A stretch of 64,000 nt of DNA, taken from positions 10,597,662-10,661,661 of the forward strand of contig NC_079970.1 of assembly GCF_029852145.1 (NCBI RefSeq), read 5' to 3'. This DNA is from Microplitis mediator. Taxonomy: Eukaryota; Arthropoda; Insecta; Hymenoptera; Braconidae. Position 1 is the stretch's first letter. The number at the start of each line of letters is the position of its first letter. Under the pieces are notes generated by a model, which saw only the letters and a list, made by a program, of their open reading frames with translations, was not told the origin of the DNA and ran no database searches. The translations under genes and the position numbers were made by a program. Shown in pieces: positions 34,142 through 45,582 of the stretch.

Positions 34142-36632
34142 GGGTCGGGAGTATTTTACTTTTCTAATTACATTTTGAATAATTACGTCACTCGAATGAT
34201 GAAAACCTTTCGAATAAGTTTGTCTTTCACATTTTTTCGGAAGCTATAAAAATTATGTGATAACAATTGATTAATAAATTAAAAGAAAAGTAAACCCGGT
34301 TAAAAAAAATGTATTTGACAGGATTAAAAAGGATTAAAATTTTAATACTTTCAAATCCTTCTAAATACTGTAAATCCTTTTTTAAAATTCACGATTAATC
34401 ATATTAAATACTTTTTAATACTAAAATAATCGAAAGGAGTAGAAGGATTTGAAAGGATTTAACTAGCATTTGAAATTTCTAATGCTACCGAATACTTTTT
34501 AATCCTGAAATAATATTTTTATTTCGTTATCTTTTTAGGATATAAAAGGATTTAACTAGCATTTAAAATTTCTAATGCTATTAAATACTTTTTAATCCTG
34601 AAATAATATTTTTATTTCGTTATCTTTTTAGGATATAAAAGGATTTAACTAGCATTTGAAATTTCGAATGCTATTAAATACTTTTTAATCCTGAAATAAT
34701 ATTTTTATTTCGTTATCTTTTTAGGATATAAAAGGATTTAACTAGCATTTAAAATTTCTAATGCTATTAAATACTTTTTAATCCTGAAATAATATTTTTA
34801 TTTCGTTATCTTTTTAGGATATAAAAGGATTTAACTAGCATTTAAAATTTCTAATGCTATTAAATACTTTTTAATCCTGAAATAATATTTTTATTTCGTT
34901 ATCTTTTTAGGATATGAAAGGATTCAACTAGCATTTAAAATTTTTAATGCTATCGAATACTTTTTAATCCTGAAATAAAGTTTTTATTTTAATATCTTTT
35001 TAGGATATAAAAGGATTCAACTAGCATGTGAAATTTCTAATGCTACCGAATACTTTTTAATCCTGAAATAATTTTTATATTTCGTTATCTTTTTAGGATT
35101 TAAATGAATTTAACCAGTATTTGAAATTTCTAATGCTATCGAATACTTTTTAATCCTGAAATAATGTTTTTATTTCGTTATCTTTTTAGGATATGAAAGG
35201 ATTCAACTAGCATTTAAAATTTTTAATGCTATCGAATACATTTTAATCCTGAAATAAAGTTTTTATTTTAATATCTTTTTAGGATATAAAAGGATTCAAC
35301 TAGCATTTGAAATTTCGAATGCTACCGAATACTTTTTAATCCTGAAATAATATTTTTATTTCATAACCTTTTTAGGATATAGAAGAATTTCACGAGTATT
35401 TAAAATTTTTTATGCTACCGAATACTTTTTAATCCGGAAATAATTTTTATATTTCGTTATCTTTTTAGGATTTAAATGAATTTATCCAGTATTTGAAATT
35501 TCTAATGCTATCGAATACTTTTTAATCCTGAAATAATGTTTTTATTTCGTTATCTTTTTAGGATATGAAAGGATTCAACTAGCATTTAAAATTTTTAATG
35601 CTATCGAATACATTTTAATCCTGAAATAAAGTTTTTATTTTAATATCTTTTTAGGATATAAAAGGATTCAACTAGCATTTGAAATTTCGAATGCTACCGA
35701 ATACTTTTTAATCCTGAAATAATATTTTTATTTCATAACCTTTTTAGGATATAGAAGAATTTCACCAGTATTTAAAATTTTTTATGCTACCGAATACTTT
35801 TTAATCCGGAAATAATTTTTATATTTCGTTATCTTTTTAGGATTTAAATGAATTTAACCAGTATTTGAAATTTCTAATGCTATCGAATACTTTTTAATCC
35901 TGAAATAATGTTTTTATTTCGTTATCTTTTTAGGATATGAAAGGATTCAACTAGAATTTAAAATTTCTAATGCTACCGATTACTTTTTAATCCTGAAATA
36001 ATGTTTTCATTCCGTTATCTTTTTAGGATATAAACGAATTTAATCAGTATTTGAAATTTTTAATGCTATTGAATACTTTTTAATCCTGAAATAATTTTTT
36101 TATTTCATAACCTTTTTAGGATATAGAAGGATTTCACCAGTGTTTAAAATTTCTTATGCTACCGAATACTTTTTAATCCTGAAATAATTTTTATATTTCG
36201 TTATCTTTTTAGGATATAAAAGGATTCAACTAGCATTTAAAATTTCTAATACTATTGAATACTTTTTAATCCTGAAATCATATTTTTATTTCGTTATCTT
36301 TTTAGGATATAAAAGGATTCAACTAGCATTTGAAATTTCTAATGCTACCGAATACTTTTTAATCCTGAAATAATGTTTTTATTTCGTTATCTTTTTAGGA
36401 TTAAAAAGTATTTAAAAGTATTTGACAGTTTAAATCATTTCAAATCCTGTTAAATCATGTTTTCAGGATTAAATAGTATTTAACAGAATTAAAAAATTTG
36501 AATCATGTTAAATCCTTCTGAATCATATTTTCAGGATTCGATAGCATTCATAAGGATATAAATTTTTTTAATCCTTTCAAATACTTTTGTTTAATCAGGG
36601 AAATTCAAAAATTCGTTTAGTACGGCCCAGCC
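34142..36632. mobile_element. TTAA-target MITE interrupted by the AGGAT element
   Basis: TTAA+GGGTCGGGAGTATTTTAC at the left and TTTAGTACGGCCCAGCC+TTAA at the right. The uninterrupted mirror copy is 42501-42683. Confidence 0.85.
34295..36600. mobile_element. TIR element filled with a 93-bp AGGAT tandem array
   Basis: The ends CCCGGTTAAAAAAAATGTAT and AAATACTTTTGTTTAATCAGGG-type (20-bp core TACTTTTGTTTAATCAGGG) are imperfect inverted repeats. About 24 tandem units average 93 bp, each with TTTTTAGGATATAAAAGGAT, AACTAGCATTTGAAATTTC, AATGCTACCGAATAC and TTTTTAATCCTGAAATAAT. Unit words are also found in the TIRs. The mirror site in the right arm (near 42529) lacks it and indicates a 2-bp (AA) duplication. 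No coding capacity. Confidence 0.88.
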
Positions 36633-37095
36633 TTAAAAAAATTAAAAAACGACGGGATCATGCATGGTACAGAAAATACGGTATCATGTTTAATAATACA
36701 TTCATGCACAATAATTTTTATCCGGGTAGTTTTGCTTGTAGGAAAAATGAAATCAATAATAGGATACTTCTGTATGAAAATTCCTACAATAAATGATGAC
36801 GGACTGAATAAAAATTATAAAAAATTAGTTCATATGCTTTATAAAGTTCATTCAAAATATTGTAATAAATATTGAATGAACAGAATATTAATGGCTCTGT
36901 AGACTTAAAAAAAAAGGTAGTTTTTTATTTTTTTTTAGCTGAAGTCGGGTTCCAGGCCGGTTCAGACAGCCAAATGCGATTAAAATAGAAAGTTCGATGA
37001 GTTGAATCAAATCAAAGCGTTAATAGACAAAATATCTAAGAGGTGTAAAAAACCGTGATTTTTCATATATTTTGTCGACAATATTATTTAAATAT
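36633..37095. other. Inverted-arm sequence, no gene
   Basis: Part of the large inverted duplication (mirror 42051-42500). Short open frames at 36587-36875 recur at 42258-42473 with one residue changed, as expected of a duplicated non-coding arm. Confidence 0.6.
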
Positions 37096-38790
37096 TTTAT
37101 CGCCGATATCTTTTGAACTAATAGACCGATTTTGACGTCTAATGTGACATTCGACGCAGTTTTTTAGTCTCTTAAGCTTAAAGTTTTTTTGAAATAATCA
37201 ATTGAACGTTTTTGATTTTATTCGAAAAAAAAAACACTTTCTTGAAATGTTTTAGTTAACGATATCTCTTGAATAAATGATTCAATTTTAATTGTTGTAG
37301 TTGCATTTGATGTGGCTTATAGAGTTTTTGAGCTAATTAGATTTTGGAATCAATCTATGAAGTAAGTTCGAAGTTATTCGAAAAAAACTTTTTTCATAAA
37401 TTTTATTTTTCAAATAATTCCGAACATAATGTACTGATTAAGCTTATATTAGTCATTGAAATTTACGTATAGCATTGAATTTCATAAAATTTCAAATCTT
37501 AGAGAACATTAATTTTTTATTTGACTAATATCTCAGCAAATATCAATCTTAGTGATTCGGTGCTAAAGACTTTTATTGTAGAAAATTGAATTTCCTATAA
37601 AATTGTCAGTAACATTTTTTCTGTAGGTCTTGTTGTTTATGAGATAGTGAGAGAAAAAATAAGAATCCTATGAAAAAATTCAGTTTAGCGGTCCATACTA
37701 CCCCACCAGTATGAGTTACGACTTCGCGACAATCGGCACTTTTGTATAGCATTTAATTCTGAGAAAATCCCGTATTTGGACAAGATGATACCATAAAATG
37801 CCGCTGAGCTATAAAAATATTTAAAAAATCAAAGTTCCCGTGTATTTTAAATGGGAAATTTTTACACGCTGTGGACGAGTACTTAATATTAATATAAAAG
37901 GCTCAAACTCTCAGGGAATTTTTTGGGGGGTATTTTCAACAAAATTTCGGGATGGGATCAAAAAAAAAAAATTGTCGCAAAAAAAGCACCCTATTACAGA
38001 TTAATAATTCGCTTCGGAAGCCACCTCAACGATCTCGATCGGTTAATTCGTTCAGAAGTTATAGAATATTTACATACATACACTCGAACATCCTCTTAAA
38101 AATAGTTCGAATAGTTTCCTAGGACCTCAAAACGTCGAGATCTGTTGAAAACTCGGTTTTTGAAAATCGGACCGAAACCAAAGACTTCTGTTACATTCTG
38201 GGGTATTACCCCAGAATAATTAAAAATATAAATAAATTTATATTAATAATTTAAATGTTCAGGTTTGACATCATTAGGGTATCTATCGACCCCAGGCGTG
38301 TCCGTCGTCGATTATTAGTGATTAAGAATTTTTTATAAATATTTGATTAGGGTTACATAATAAATGGTACACCACATTTACTAAAATGAGGTATCTTTTA
38401 ATTAATAAAATATTAGGTTGAGTCAGTCAGTCACCGGACCGAGATCCGGTGACTTAGATGTTCGTCGGCTGACTGCCTGTTCTGTCTCCGCAGATCCAGT
38501 ACAGAAAATTATAAAATTATAAATTGTCCAACGTCGCATCTCAGGTTACCCTAGCGAACGTCGCCGAGGTCTGGGTCTCATGCCTCGTCATGAGTTTAGA
38601 CTACGGGCCACGACGGTGTTCGCGGAAATCGCTTATCTACTGTAGTTACTTTGATGGGGAATTTTTCTTCACCGAAGTTTTATTATATATTATCAAAAGA
38701 AATTTTAAAATTTTTATTTAAATATAATTAAAGCCAGAACGTAACACTTCCCTTTTTTTTAATATATATAATTTTCTGAGCGGGAAGTTA
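37096..38790 (-). mobile_element. Diverged AACTTCCCGC repeat copy with inserted sequence
   Basis: Modules near 37105-37440 (ATATCTTTTGAACTAATAGA, GACATTCGACGCAG) and the distal end near 38010-38190 and 38770-38790 (CCTAGGACCTCAAAACGTCG, GAGCGGGAAGTTA) belong to the family, but about 600 bp at 37450-38000 is foreign. A solo LTR lies in its terminal part. Confidence 0.65.
38189..38746. mobile_element. Solo LTR, 558 bp, TGTTACATTC...CGTAACA
   Basis: TG...CA ends with a 4-bp duplication CTTC (38185-38188, 38747-38750), breaking the CTTCCCG of the host repeat. It contains the perfect small hairpin GGGGTATTACCCC and a GC-richer interior (GACCGAGATCCGGTGACTTA). Confidence 0.8.
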
Positions 38791-39590
38791 AAAATTTATT
38801 TTTCCCCTACGTTCATATGCTAGCGTTCTTCCAAACGACATCTCTGATGTCTCCAGACTCGAAAATTCGATCGAGACAGTAGTTTTAGCTAGAGGATTAA
38901 CGTCTAAAAAAATCTATAGAAAATCAGGACTCACTGGCTTATGCTGCAAATAAATTTTTTTTTTAATCAGATTTGACGTTTTTCAATTTTGTAAATTCAC
39001 ATAAAATTAATCAACGTAGAATTTTCGCTTGTATAAAAGACTTAATTTTGATTGAAATTTTTAATTTTAATTTCATTTTACTATGAAATAATCGTTGTCC
39101 AAGAAGTTTTATAAAATTTTGTTTTCATGAAAATTTCTAGTTAGTAACTTATTTTGAGTTAAAAAAACCACATTAAAAAAAAAAGTTCTTTTGCTGAAAA
39201 TTTTCGAACGATCATATTCTAGATCCATGTTTCTTTACAAATTTAGTTTAGTTGATTGCAAAGTTTTGCAAAATTAAATTTGAAAATAATTATTTTCTAT
39301 TGAAACATTTTCCCTACACTTTTTATATAAATCAGCGGCATTTAGTTTTCGAATTTAATATATAAAAATATTACCATTTGCTGCTTCTTATCTATCGCGC
39401 TTGGTTTTTACTTTTAATTACCTATAGAGCACAGATCAAATCTCTGTAGAGTATTGAAAATTCATCCAAATGCTTCGGGAAAGCTGATTGGTAGACCAGC
39501 ATTTATCCCTAGAAAGGGACCAGCGACAAAATTTAACATTGGGATAATGGTTGACCCAACCTCCCTATTCTAGTAACCTTGAATGTAGGG
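38791..39590. other. No gene; loop of the inverted duplication
   Basis: AT-rich and non-coding. The last 60 bp (AGGGACCAGCGACAAAATTT, then CCTCCCTATTCTAGTAACCT) repeat the edge of the word-mosaic block. Confidence 0.5.
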
Positions 39591-39750
39591 AACTGGTAGA
39601 GCACTCGGCGCGATACCGAATTGGTCTGGGTTCGATTCCCAGTTCGGGCTATCTATATTTTTCTCAATTTATCTATAAATTGTCTTATTGAGAAGGTTAT
39701 TTGCATGTTTGCATGTTTAGGTTTCCACTATATAAAAATGGTGTATTACC
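39591..39750 (+). mobile_element. tRNA-derived SINE, 5'-truncated copy
   Basis: AACTGGTAGAGCACTCGG, GGGTTCGATTCCCAG and a shared 90-bp tail (CTATATTTTTCTCAATTTAT ... GGTTTCCACTATATAAAA). It is identical over the tRNA-like part to the next copy and lacks the first 15 or so bases. Confidence 0.75.
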
Positions 39751-39810
39751 GTACGATGGACGGTGTGGCTCAATAAGTTATAGATCAAATTGAACGGAAT
39801 ATAGAATAGT

Positions 39811-39972
39811 GCCGGATAGCTCAACTGGTAGAGCACTCGGCGCGATACCGAATTGGTCTGGGTTCGATTCCCAGTTCGGGCTATCTATATTTTTCTCAAT
39901 TTATCTATAAATTGTCTTATTGAGAAGGTTATTTGCATGTTTGCATGTTTGGTTTCCACTATATAAAAATGG
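39811..39972 (+). mobile_element. tRNA-derived SINE, longer copy
   Basis: The tRNA-like head 39811-39882 has a D arm (GCTC/GAGC) and a perfect T arm (CTGGG TTCGATT CCCAG). The acceptor stem has two mismatches, and the anticodon loop CGCGATA lacks the invariant T at position 33. It is therefore a tRNA relic promoting a SINE, not a working tRNA. It has the same tail as the upstream copy, then GGATGTTCTAGTAACCTTG. Confidence 0.75.
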
Positions 39973-40309
39973 ATGTTCTAGTAACCTTGAATGTAGGCAA
40001 GGTTACTAGAATAGGTCGGTCTATTAGTTCAAAAGATATCGGCGATAAAATATTTAAATAATTATAACAGGGCTATGCTGCTACTCTGGTCGTCCTTTTT
40101 AAGGGCGCCACTGGAAGTAATAACGGCCTCCCAGAGCCGGATCTTAGATCATCAGGGTCGTTGTAAATTAATTAATTTGTAAGAGAAGGAAGAGGAAGGA
40201 TAATTTATAATTATTAACACCTTATTTAAATAATAATTTTTACCTTTATTTGGATGACTTTATAAACCTTTTATACCTTGTAACACTTATAAACCTTATT
40301 ACTACCGCC

Positions 40310-40680
40310 AACTACCTTTGACGTTTTAAAACTTATTTAAGCCAACTACCTTTGGCTATCTTAAAACAATAATTAATAAAACCAACTACCTTTGGCTATA
40401 ACACACACACACTCACACTAAGTCCCCTGGACTATAATACACACACTCGACTTAAGTAAACCTTAACAATCGTCCACGCGGTCACCAAGACCCTCTACGT
40501 GGCTAAAACCTTATTTTTATTTTCACGCGGTCCCCTGGACCCTCTACGCGACTTTTACCTTAACAATTAATTCATTCACGCGGTCCCCTGGACCCTCTAC
40601 GTGATCTAAAACCTTTACAATAATTCACGCGGTCACCTTGACCCTCAACGTGATTTTACCACTAACAATTTTACTATCAC
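40310..40680. repeat. Minisatellites inside the LTR
   Basis: CCAACTACCTTTGGCTAT-type units (three) at about 40310-40400, then four units of TTCACGCGGTCCCCTGGACC + CTCTACG at about 40475-40650. Confidence 0.8.
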
Positions 40681-41719
40681 TAACACTGTTTTCACTTTTA
40701 ACCCACACATTCTTTTAAAAATTTTCCTTTGACCAATATTAAAATCCTCCAATTCAATTCACCGTTTAAAATTACAAATCAATTAATATACAACCAATTA
40801 ACCGTCCTTCATTAACAATAAATTAATTAATTAAAATTTAGTTTAAAGATATTATTATTAATTAATTAATTTTTAATCAACTGTCTCACTATTACTTTTA
40901 TTTCCATTTTCATTTTATCTGTAACCACAATAAATTTACGTCAGAATTTCCAATACCACATTTACCCGATCCTCCAAAGTATGCGTCACTGACTACTTTT
41001 GACTTTCCTTGATTCTTTTCTGTTCCGTTCAGACACTTGATTTTATTTTATTGTTATTAACTTAAATTACGATAATTTATTAATTACTATTATTTAATAA
41101 TGTTAATTATTGATTAATTAAATTTTATCTCAGACCTTTCGTGTCTGTTAACTTTGTCTTATTCAGTTATTTAACGGTCTCTTTATAAATTTCAATTTAT
41201 TTATTCAATTAATTTTATTTAATTAATTTACATAATTTTATTTATTTGTTTTAATTAATTTCTTTTCTTTTACTTGAACTAGACCCTGGAATTTCTGGCT
41301 TGTGTTTTACACAATGGGCCTAGAAATTTCTACAACGCAATAATTCCGGCAATGGCCTGGAATTATGAACGACACCCTGGATCCGGCTGAAGGGCCTGGA
41401 TCTGGTTAGACAAACGTCTGGCTTAAATTAATTTTAACAAAATTTACACTAATTAATCTATTACGGGCCTAGACGCGGATTTACCCGACGAACGACTAAG
41501 TATTTACGTGAGTTAAATTAATATTCTGGCTTGGGCCTAGAACAATTAATTTCATTAATACCTGATTTTATTTTTGATGTTTTCCGGTAGCTTTGTCTCC
41601 GTCTGGTGGTTCGTCTCGTCAGGTTCCTTTGGCTCTCCGTCTTGTTCGTCCAAGTTCCAAATTTACTTGTACTCTACTGCGTTAATTCAGCGTCTCCATC
41701 CTCAGTGATCTGTCCAGTT

Positions 41720-41800
41720 GTATGTGTAGGTCTTGATGGCTACCCGGCCCTGCCGGTTCTGCCTTTGTACGTCTTGACGGTTAGCCGGCCCTGCCGGTTC
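41720..41800. repeat. Short direct repeat, CCGGCCCTGCCGGTTCTG
   Basis: GTCTTGA(T/C)GG..A.CCGGCCCTGCCGGTTCTG occurs twice in tandem near the LTR 5' side. It is part of the LTR and not coding. Confidence 0.75.
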
Positions 41801-42500
41801 TGTGTGTCCTCTGCTGCTGTCTTGCGTTTTTAATAATTTTGCTCGAGTATCTTCGGTGGCTATCGGAAAACCACTCCTCTACTAATTTATGATTGGGCCT
41901 AGCATAAGAGTATTTTCAATCAGCGCGCCCGGCGACAAGTCGAAAAACTCATTAAATTGCTCGTTTGGGGTTGCGGGCAGGGTAAATGACCATCAGCGAA
42001 AAATCGCGATTTTGGTCAATAAAATAACTCAATTTTCCCTGTTACATAATATTGTCGACAAAATATATGAAAAATCACTGTTTTTTACACCTCTTAGATA
42101 TTTTGTCTATTAACGCTTTGATTTGATTCAACTCATCGAACTTTCTATTTTAATCGCATTTGGCTGTCTGAACCGGCCTGGAACCCGACTTCAGCTAAAA
42201 AAAAATAAAAAACTACCTTTTTTTTTAAGTCTACAGAGCCATTAATATTCTGTTCATTCAATATTTATTACAATATTTTAAATGAACTTTATAAAGCATA
42301 TGAACTAATTTTTTATAATTTTTATTCAGTCCGTCATCATTTATTGTAGGAATTTTCATACAGAAGTATCCTATTATTGATTTCATTTTTCCTACAAGCA
42401 AAACTACCCGGATAAAAATTATTGTGCATGAATGTATTATTAAACATGATACCGTATTTTCTGTACCATGCATGATCCCGTCGTTTTTTAATTTTTTTAA

Positions 42501-42683
42501 GGCTGGGCCGTACTAAACGAATTTTTGAATTTTACTTTTCTTTTAATTTATTAATCAATTGTTATCACATAATTTTTATAGCTTCCGAAAAAATGTGAAA
42601 GACAAACTTATTCGAAAGGTTTTCATCATTCGAGTGACGTAATTATTCAAAATGTAATTAGAAAAGTAAAATACTCCCGACCC
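42501..42683. mobile_element. TTAA-target MITE, uninterrupted
   Basis: TTAA+GGCTGGGCCGTACTAAACG at the left and AAATACTCCCGACCC+TTAA at the right. It is the empty-site counterpart of 34142-36632. Confidence 0.85.
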
Positions 42684-42852
42684 TTAAGAATTATATGAAA
42701 GTTTTGAATACTAAAGTAACGGCATCTAACAGATGTAACAAAATTGGAGAACTGTTTACTACTATCGGTATTGAAAATCACGGAACGATCAACCATCGCT
42801 CTGAAATGTTACAGACACACACGATATTATGGTAGTGTTTTCATAGAAAAAA

Positions 42853-43651
42853 ATCGGTCTGTCAGTTGACCCTGCGGGCCAGCCCCAAAACTTCCCGCTG
42901 TTTTCGAGCTCGCTGAGCTCGAAAACATTATTGTGAATATATTTTCGAGCTCTTCGAGCTCGCAAATTCTTTTGTATGCCATTGTTTTGTAAAAAACCAT
43001 TTTTTAGCATTTCTTTCTTCCACGATATCTCGCGAACGAATTAACCGATTTTGATGGTTGAGGTGGCAATCGACGCGTTTTATCAAGTTCTAAAGCTGGT
43101 CGAATTTTGAAATTGATTTATTCAGCCGTTTTTGAGAAATTTCAAAAAAACCAAGGAAAAAATTTTTTTTGAATTCTTTCGTCAACGGTTTCTCTTGAAC
43201 GAATAAACCGATTTTGATGGTTGAGGTGGCATTCGACGCGGCTTATAGAGTTTTAGAGCTGATTAGATTTTGGAATCAATCCATCGAGCAAATTAAAAGT
43301 TATCCAAATAAAACATTTTCGAAAAAATTTTATTTTTGAAATATCTCTGAACGCACCCTACCGATTAAGTTCAAATTTTTACGGCTTCAAGACATTAACA
43401 AGCCGCGTCGAATGACACCTCAAAGATCAAAATCGGTTCATCCGTTCAAGAGTTATGAATATTTACATACATACATACGTACGTACGCACACACATACAT
43501 ACACTCGGACATCATCGTGAAATTAGTCAGGATAGCTTCCTAGGACCTCGAAACGTCGACATCTGATGGAAATTCGATTTTCGTAAATCGGACCGAAACC
43601 AATAACTTCCCGAATTTTTGAAAATTTACAATTTTCTTAGCGGGAAGTTAA
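42853..43651 (-). mobile_element. AACTTCCCGC repeat, full copy (mirror of 33175-33971)
   Basis: The clearest copy for the module order: two direct modules (about 43020 and 43180, ACCGATTTTGATGGTTGAGG) and one inverted module (about 43390-43450, CACCTCAAAGATCAAAATCG), then an ACAT/ACGT simple repeat, then the GCGGGAAGTTA end. Confidence 0.85.
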
Positions 43652-44050
43652 AAATGACATGCAATAAAAAAAGGGACCAGCGACACAAACTTGTCCCAAC
43701 CTCCCTATTCTAGTAACCTTGCTACATTGTAGTCAGTTAAATGTAGTATGGTAACTGAATAAATGTTAGATTTAAATAGGTCCCATCGGTAACATAGGAC
43801 TGGTTACCATCCTATAGATTGGACTGACTACAATGTAAGATCGTAGCCACCACCAGGCGGGATTCGACTCAGTCCCATGTTACGCAGCCCCATCTTGGAT
43901 GGGACTGAGTACAATCTCAGATTGGACTGAGTTAAATGTACATTGTAGCCACTACAATGTAGATTGTAGCAGGTCCAATGTGTAAATTTTTTTCACACCA
44001 GATGGGACTCAGTACAATCCGACATTGTACCCAGTCCAATCTCGTTCTTT
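43652..44050. repeat. Word-mosaic repeat, mirror copy
   Basis: Reverse complement of 32777-33174, nearly identical. Confidence 0.8.
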
Positions 44051-44286
44051 CCGTGTGCTCTTGAAGGAAATTTAATTTCCTACAAAAAGTATCCGATATT
44101 ATCTATACGTCAAATAAATGAGAAAAAAGTTACAGGGCTTTAAATGTCAACGAAAAGTGAAGTTTGAAAAATATTAATTTTTTGAACTAAAATGTCAACG
44201 GAAGGTAAACTTTATTTTTCGTTGACATTTAAAGCCCTGTAACTTTTTTGACATTCATTTGACGTAAATATGCAATTAGATATTTT

Positions 44287-44440
44287 TAACTTCCCGCTAA
44301 GAAAATTGCAAATTTTCAAAAAAGGGAAGTTATTGGTTTCGGTCCGATTTTCGAAAATCGAGTTTTCATCAGATGTCGACGTTTTGAGGTCCTAGGAAAC
44401 TATTCTGACTATTCCCGGGTGGACGTCCGTGTGCGTGTGC

Positions 44441-44523
<83 letters not shown>

Positions 44524-45143
44524 CTTTTTTTTGTCCGACGATATCTTTGGAATGGATGAACCGATTTGAACGTACTTGGTGGCGATCAAAAGAGCTCACC
44601 TAAACTTAGTCTTGATTAGATTTTGGGGTAAATCGGTCATGTAGTTTACAAGTTATACAAAAAATAAGAATTAAAAATTTTTTTTTATTTTAGTTTTTTA
44701 TTGACTTCTCAGAAACGATTTATACGATCAACTCCAAAATCTAATCAGCTCTAGAACTCAATAAAACACGTCGATTGCCGCCTCAATCATCAAAATCAGA
44801 TAATTCGTTCGAGAGTTATCGCGGGAGAAAGAAATGGTTAAAAACAGTTCTTTGCGAATATCTTCGAAACAACTGAACTAAACAATTTCAAAATTTTATC
44901 AGCTCTAGAACTCAATAAAATACGCCGATTGCCGCCGCAACCATTAAAATCGGTCAATTCATTCTTGAGATATCGTGGGAGAAAGAAATGCTAAAATCGG
45001 TTTTTTTTTAAAACAATGGCACACTAAAGTATTTTCGAGCTCGAGAGCTCGAAAATGTATCCACAACAATGTTTTCGAGCTCGAGGAGCTCGAAAACAGC
45101 GGGAAGTTTTGGGGCTGGCCCGCAGGGTCAACCGATAGACAGA
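44287..45143 (+). mobile_element. AACTTCCCGC repeat with GT microsatellite
   Basis: TAACTTCCCGCTAAGAAAAT to AACCGATAGACAGA, in a T run of the host palindrome (AGATATTTTT | TTTTTGTAGGAA). The simple-repeat zone has expanded into a long GT run. Confidence 0.82.
44429..44521. repeat. (GT)n microsatellite
   Basis: An almost pure GT run of about 90 bp. Confidence 0.95.
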
Positions 45144-45582
45144 TTTTTTATTTTTTGTAGGAAGTTAAATTTCCTACAACAGCATGCTCGTCAAAATTCG
45201 AAAAAAAAATTTTTTGATGCAATAAAAATGAAAAATAATAAAAAAAAATTTAACACTGATTAAACTAAATTTTTGTTGATTTTTAAAGCCACGTAACTTT
45301 TTCCCAGTTTATTGGACGTTTATAATGCATCAGCACTTTTTTGTAGAAAATTTCATTTCCTACAAAATCATACTAAACGAAATTTAAAAAAAATATTTTA
45401 TATAGTTTTAATAACGAAAAACTAAAATGAAAAATTTTACGTGGGAAAGGGGACCCCCCTTTGTGATAGCTCAATTTTAAAGATATCTGGCTGAAATTTT
45501 GTGAGGATTCTTTTTATAATATAAAGTAACTTTTAAGCCCATAAGACGTTAAAAAAAAAATTTTTTTTTTGGACACCCTAAT

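Larger units (their letters stand above)
32777..37121 (+). repeat. Large inverted duplication, left arm
   Basis: Without the 2306-bp insert at 34295-36600 this arm is about 2.04 kb. It is the near-identical reverse complement of 40017-44050 without its LTR. Shared landmarks in order: AAAGAACGAGATTGGACTGG, the AACTTCCCGC copy, a TTAA MITE, GGTTCCAGGCCGGTTCAGAC, and AAGATATCGGCGATAAAATA (as complement). Confidence 0.9.
40063..42046 (-). mobile_element. Solo LTR, about 1.98 kb
   Basis: Read on the minus strand it starts TGTAACAGGGAAAATTGAG and ends CATAGCCCTGTTATA, with a 4-bp duplication TAAT (40059-40062, 42047-42050). The mirror arm near 37078 is uninterrupted. The last base pair is TA instead of CA, presumably a mutation. 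It contains short tandem repeats and no retroelement proteins. A related fragment lies at about 17845-17970. Confidence 0.75.
40017..44050 (-). repeat. Large inverted duplication, right arm
   Basis: Reverse complement of 32777-37121. It lacks the AGGAT element but has gained the LTR at 40063-42046. Only scattered substitutions are seen between the arms. Confidence 0.9.
31944..45578. mobile_element. TAGGGTGTCC-family palindrome split by an 11.8-kb block
   Basis: The left arm 31944-32262 (AACGTCTTATGAGCTCAAAA, TTTAAAATTGAGCTATCACA) is the mirror of about 45205-45578, which ends TTGGACACCC+TA. The centre of symmetry is near 44185, as in the intact relative 12617-14134. Everything at about 32263-44050 interrupts the left arm, and the AACTTCCCGC copy at 44287-45143 interrupts the right arm. 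The extreme left end may be the A-rich GGTAACCGAAAAAA at about 30370, displaced by the copy at 30397-31943 (inference). Confidence 0.7.

Noticed and set aside
34295..36600. CRISPR-like array of repeats
   Set aside because: Units are contiguous 93-bp tandem copies with no unique spacers, in a eukaryotic, transposon-rich context with no cas genes.
39811..39882. Functional tRNA gene
   Set aside because: The T33 position is not T, the acceptor stem has two mismatches, and the core is duplicated with a long shared tail. This is a SINE head.
44392..44599. Thr-His repeat open frames
   Set aside because: Translation of a GT microsatellite.
31944..45578. Whole block as one giant composite transposon
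   Set aside because: Only the outer frame has matching arms. The 11.8-kb block inside has no proven pair of terminal repeats or target duplication, so co-mobilisation is unsupported.
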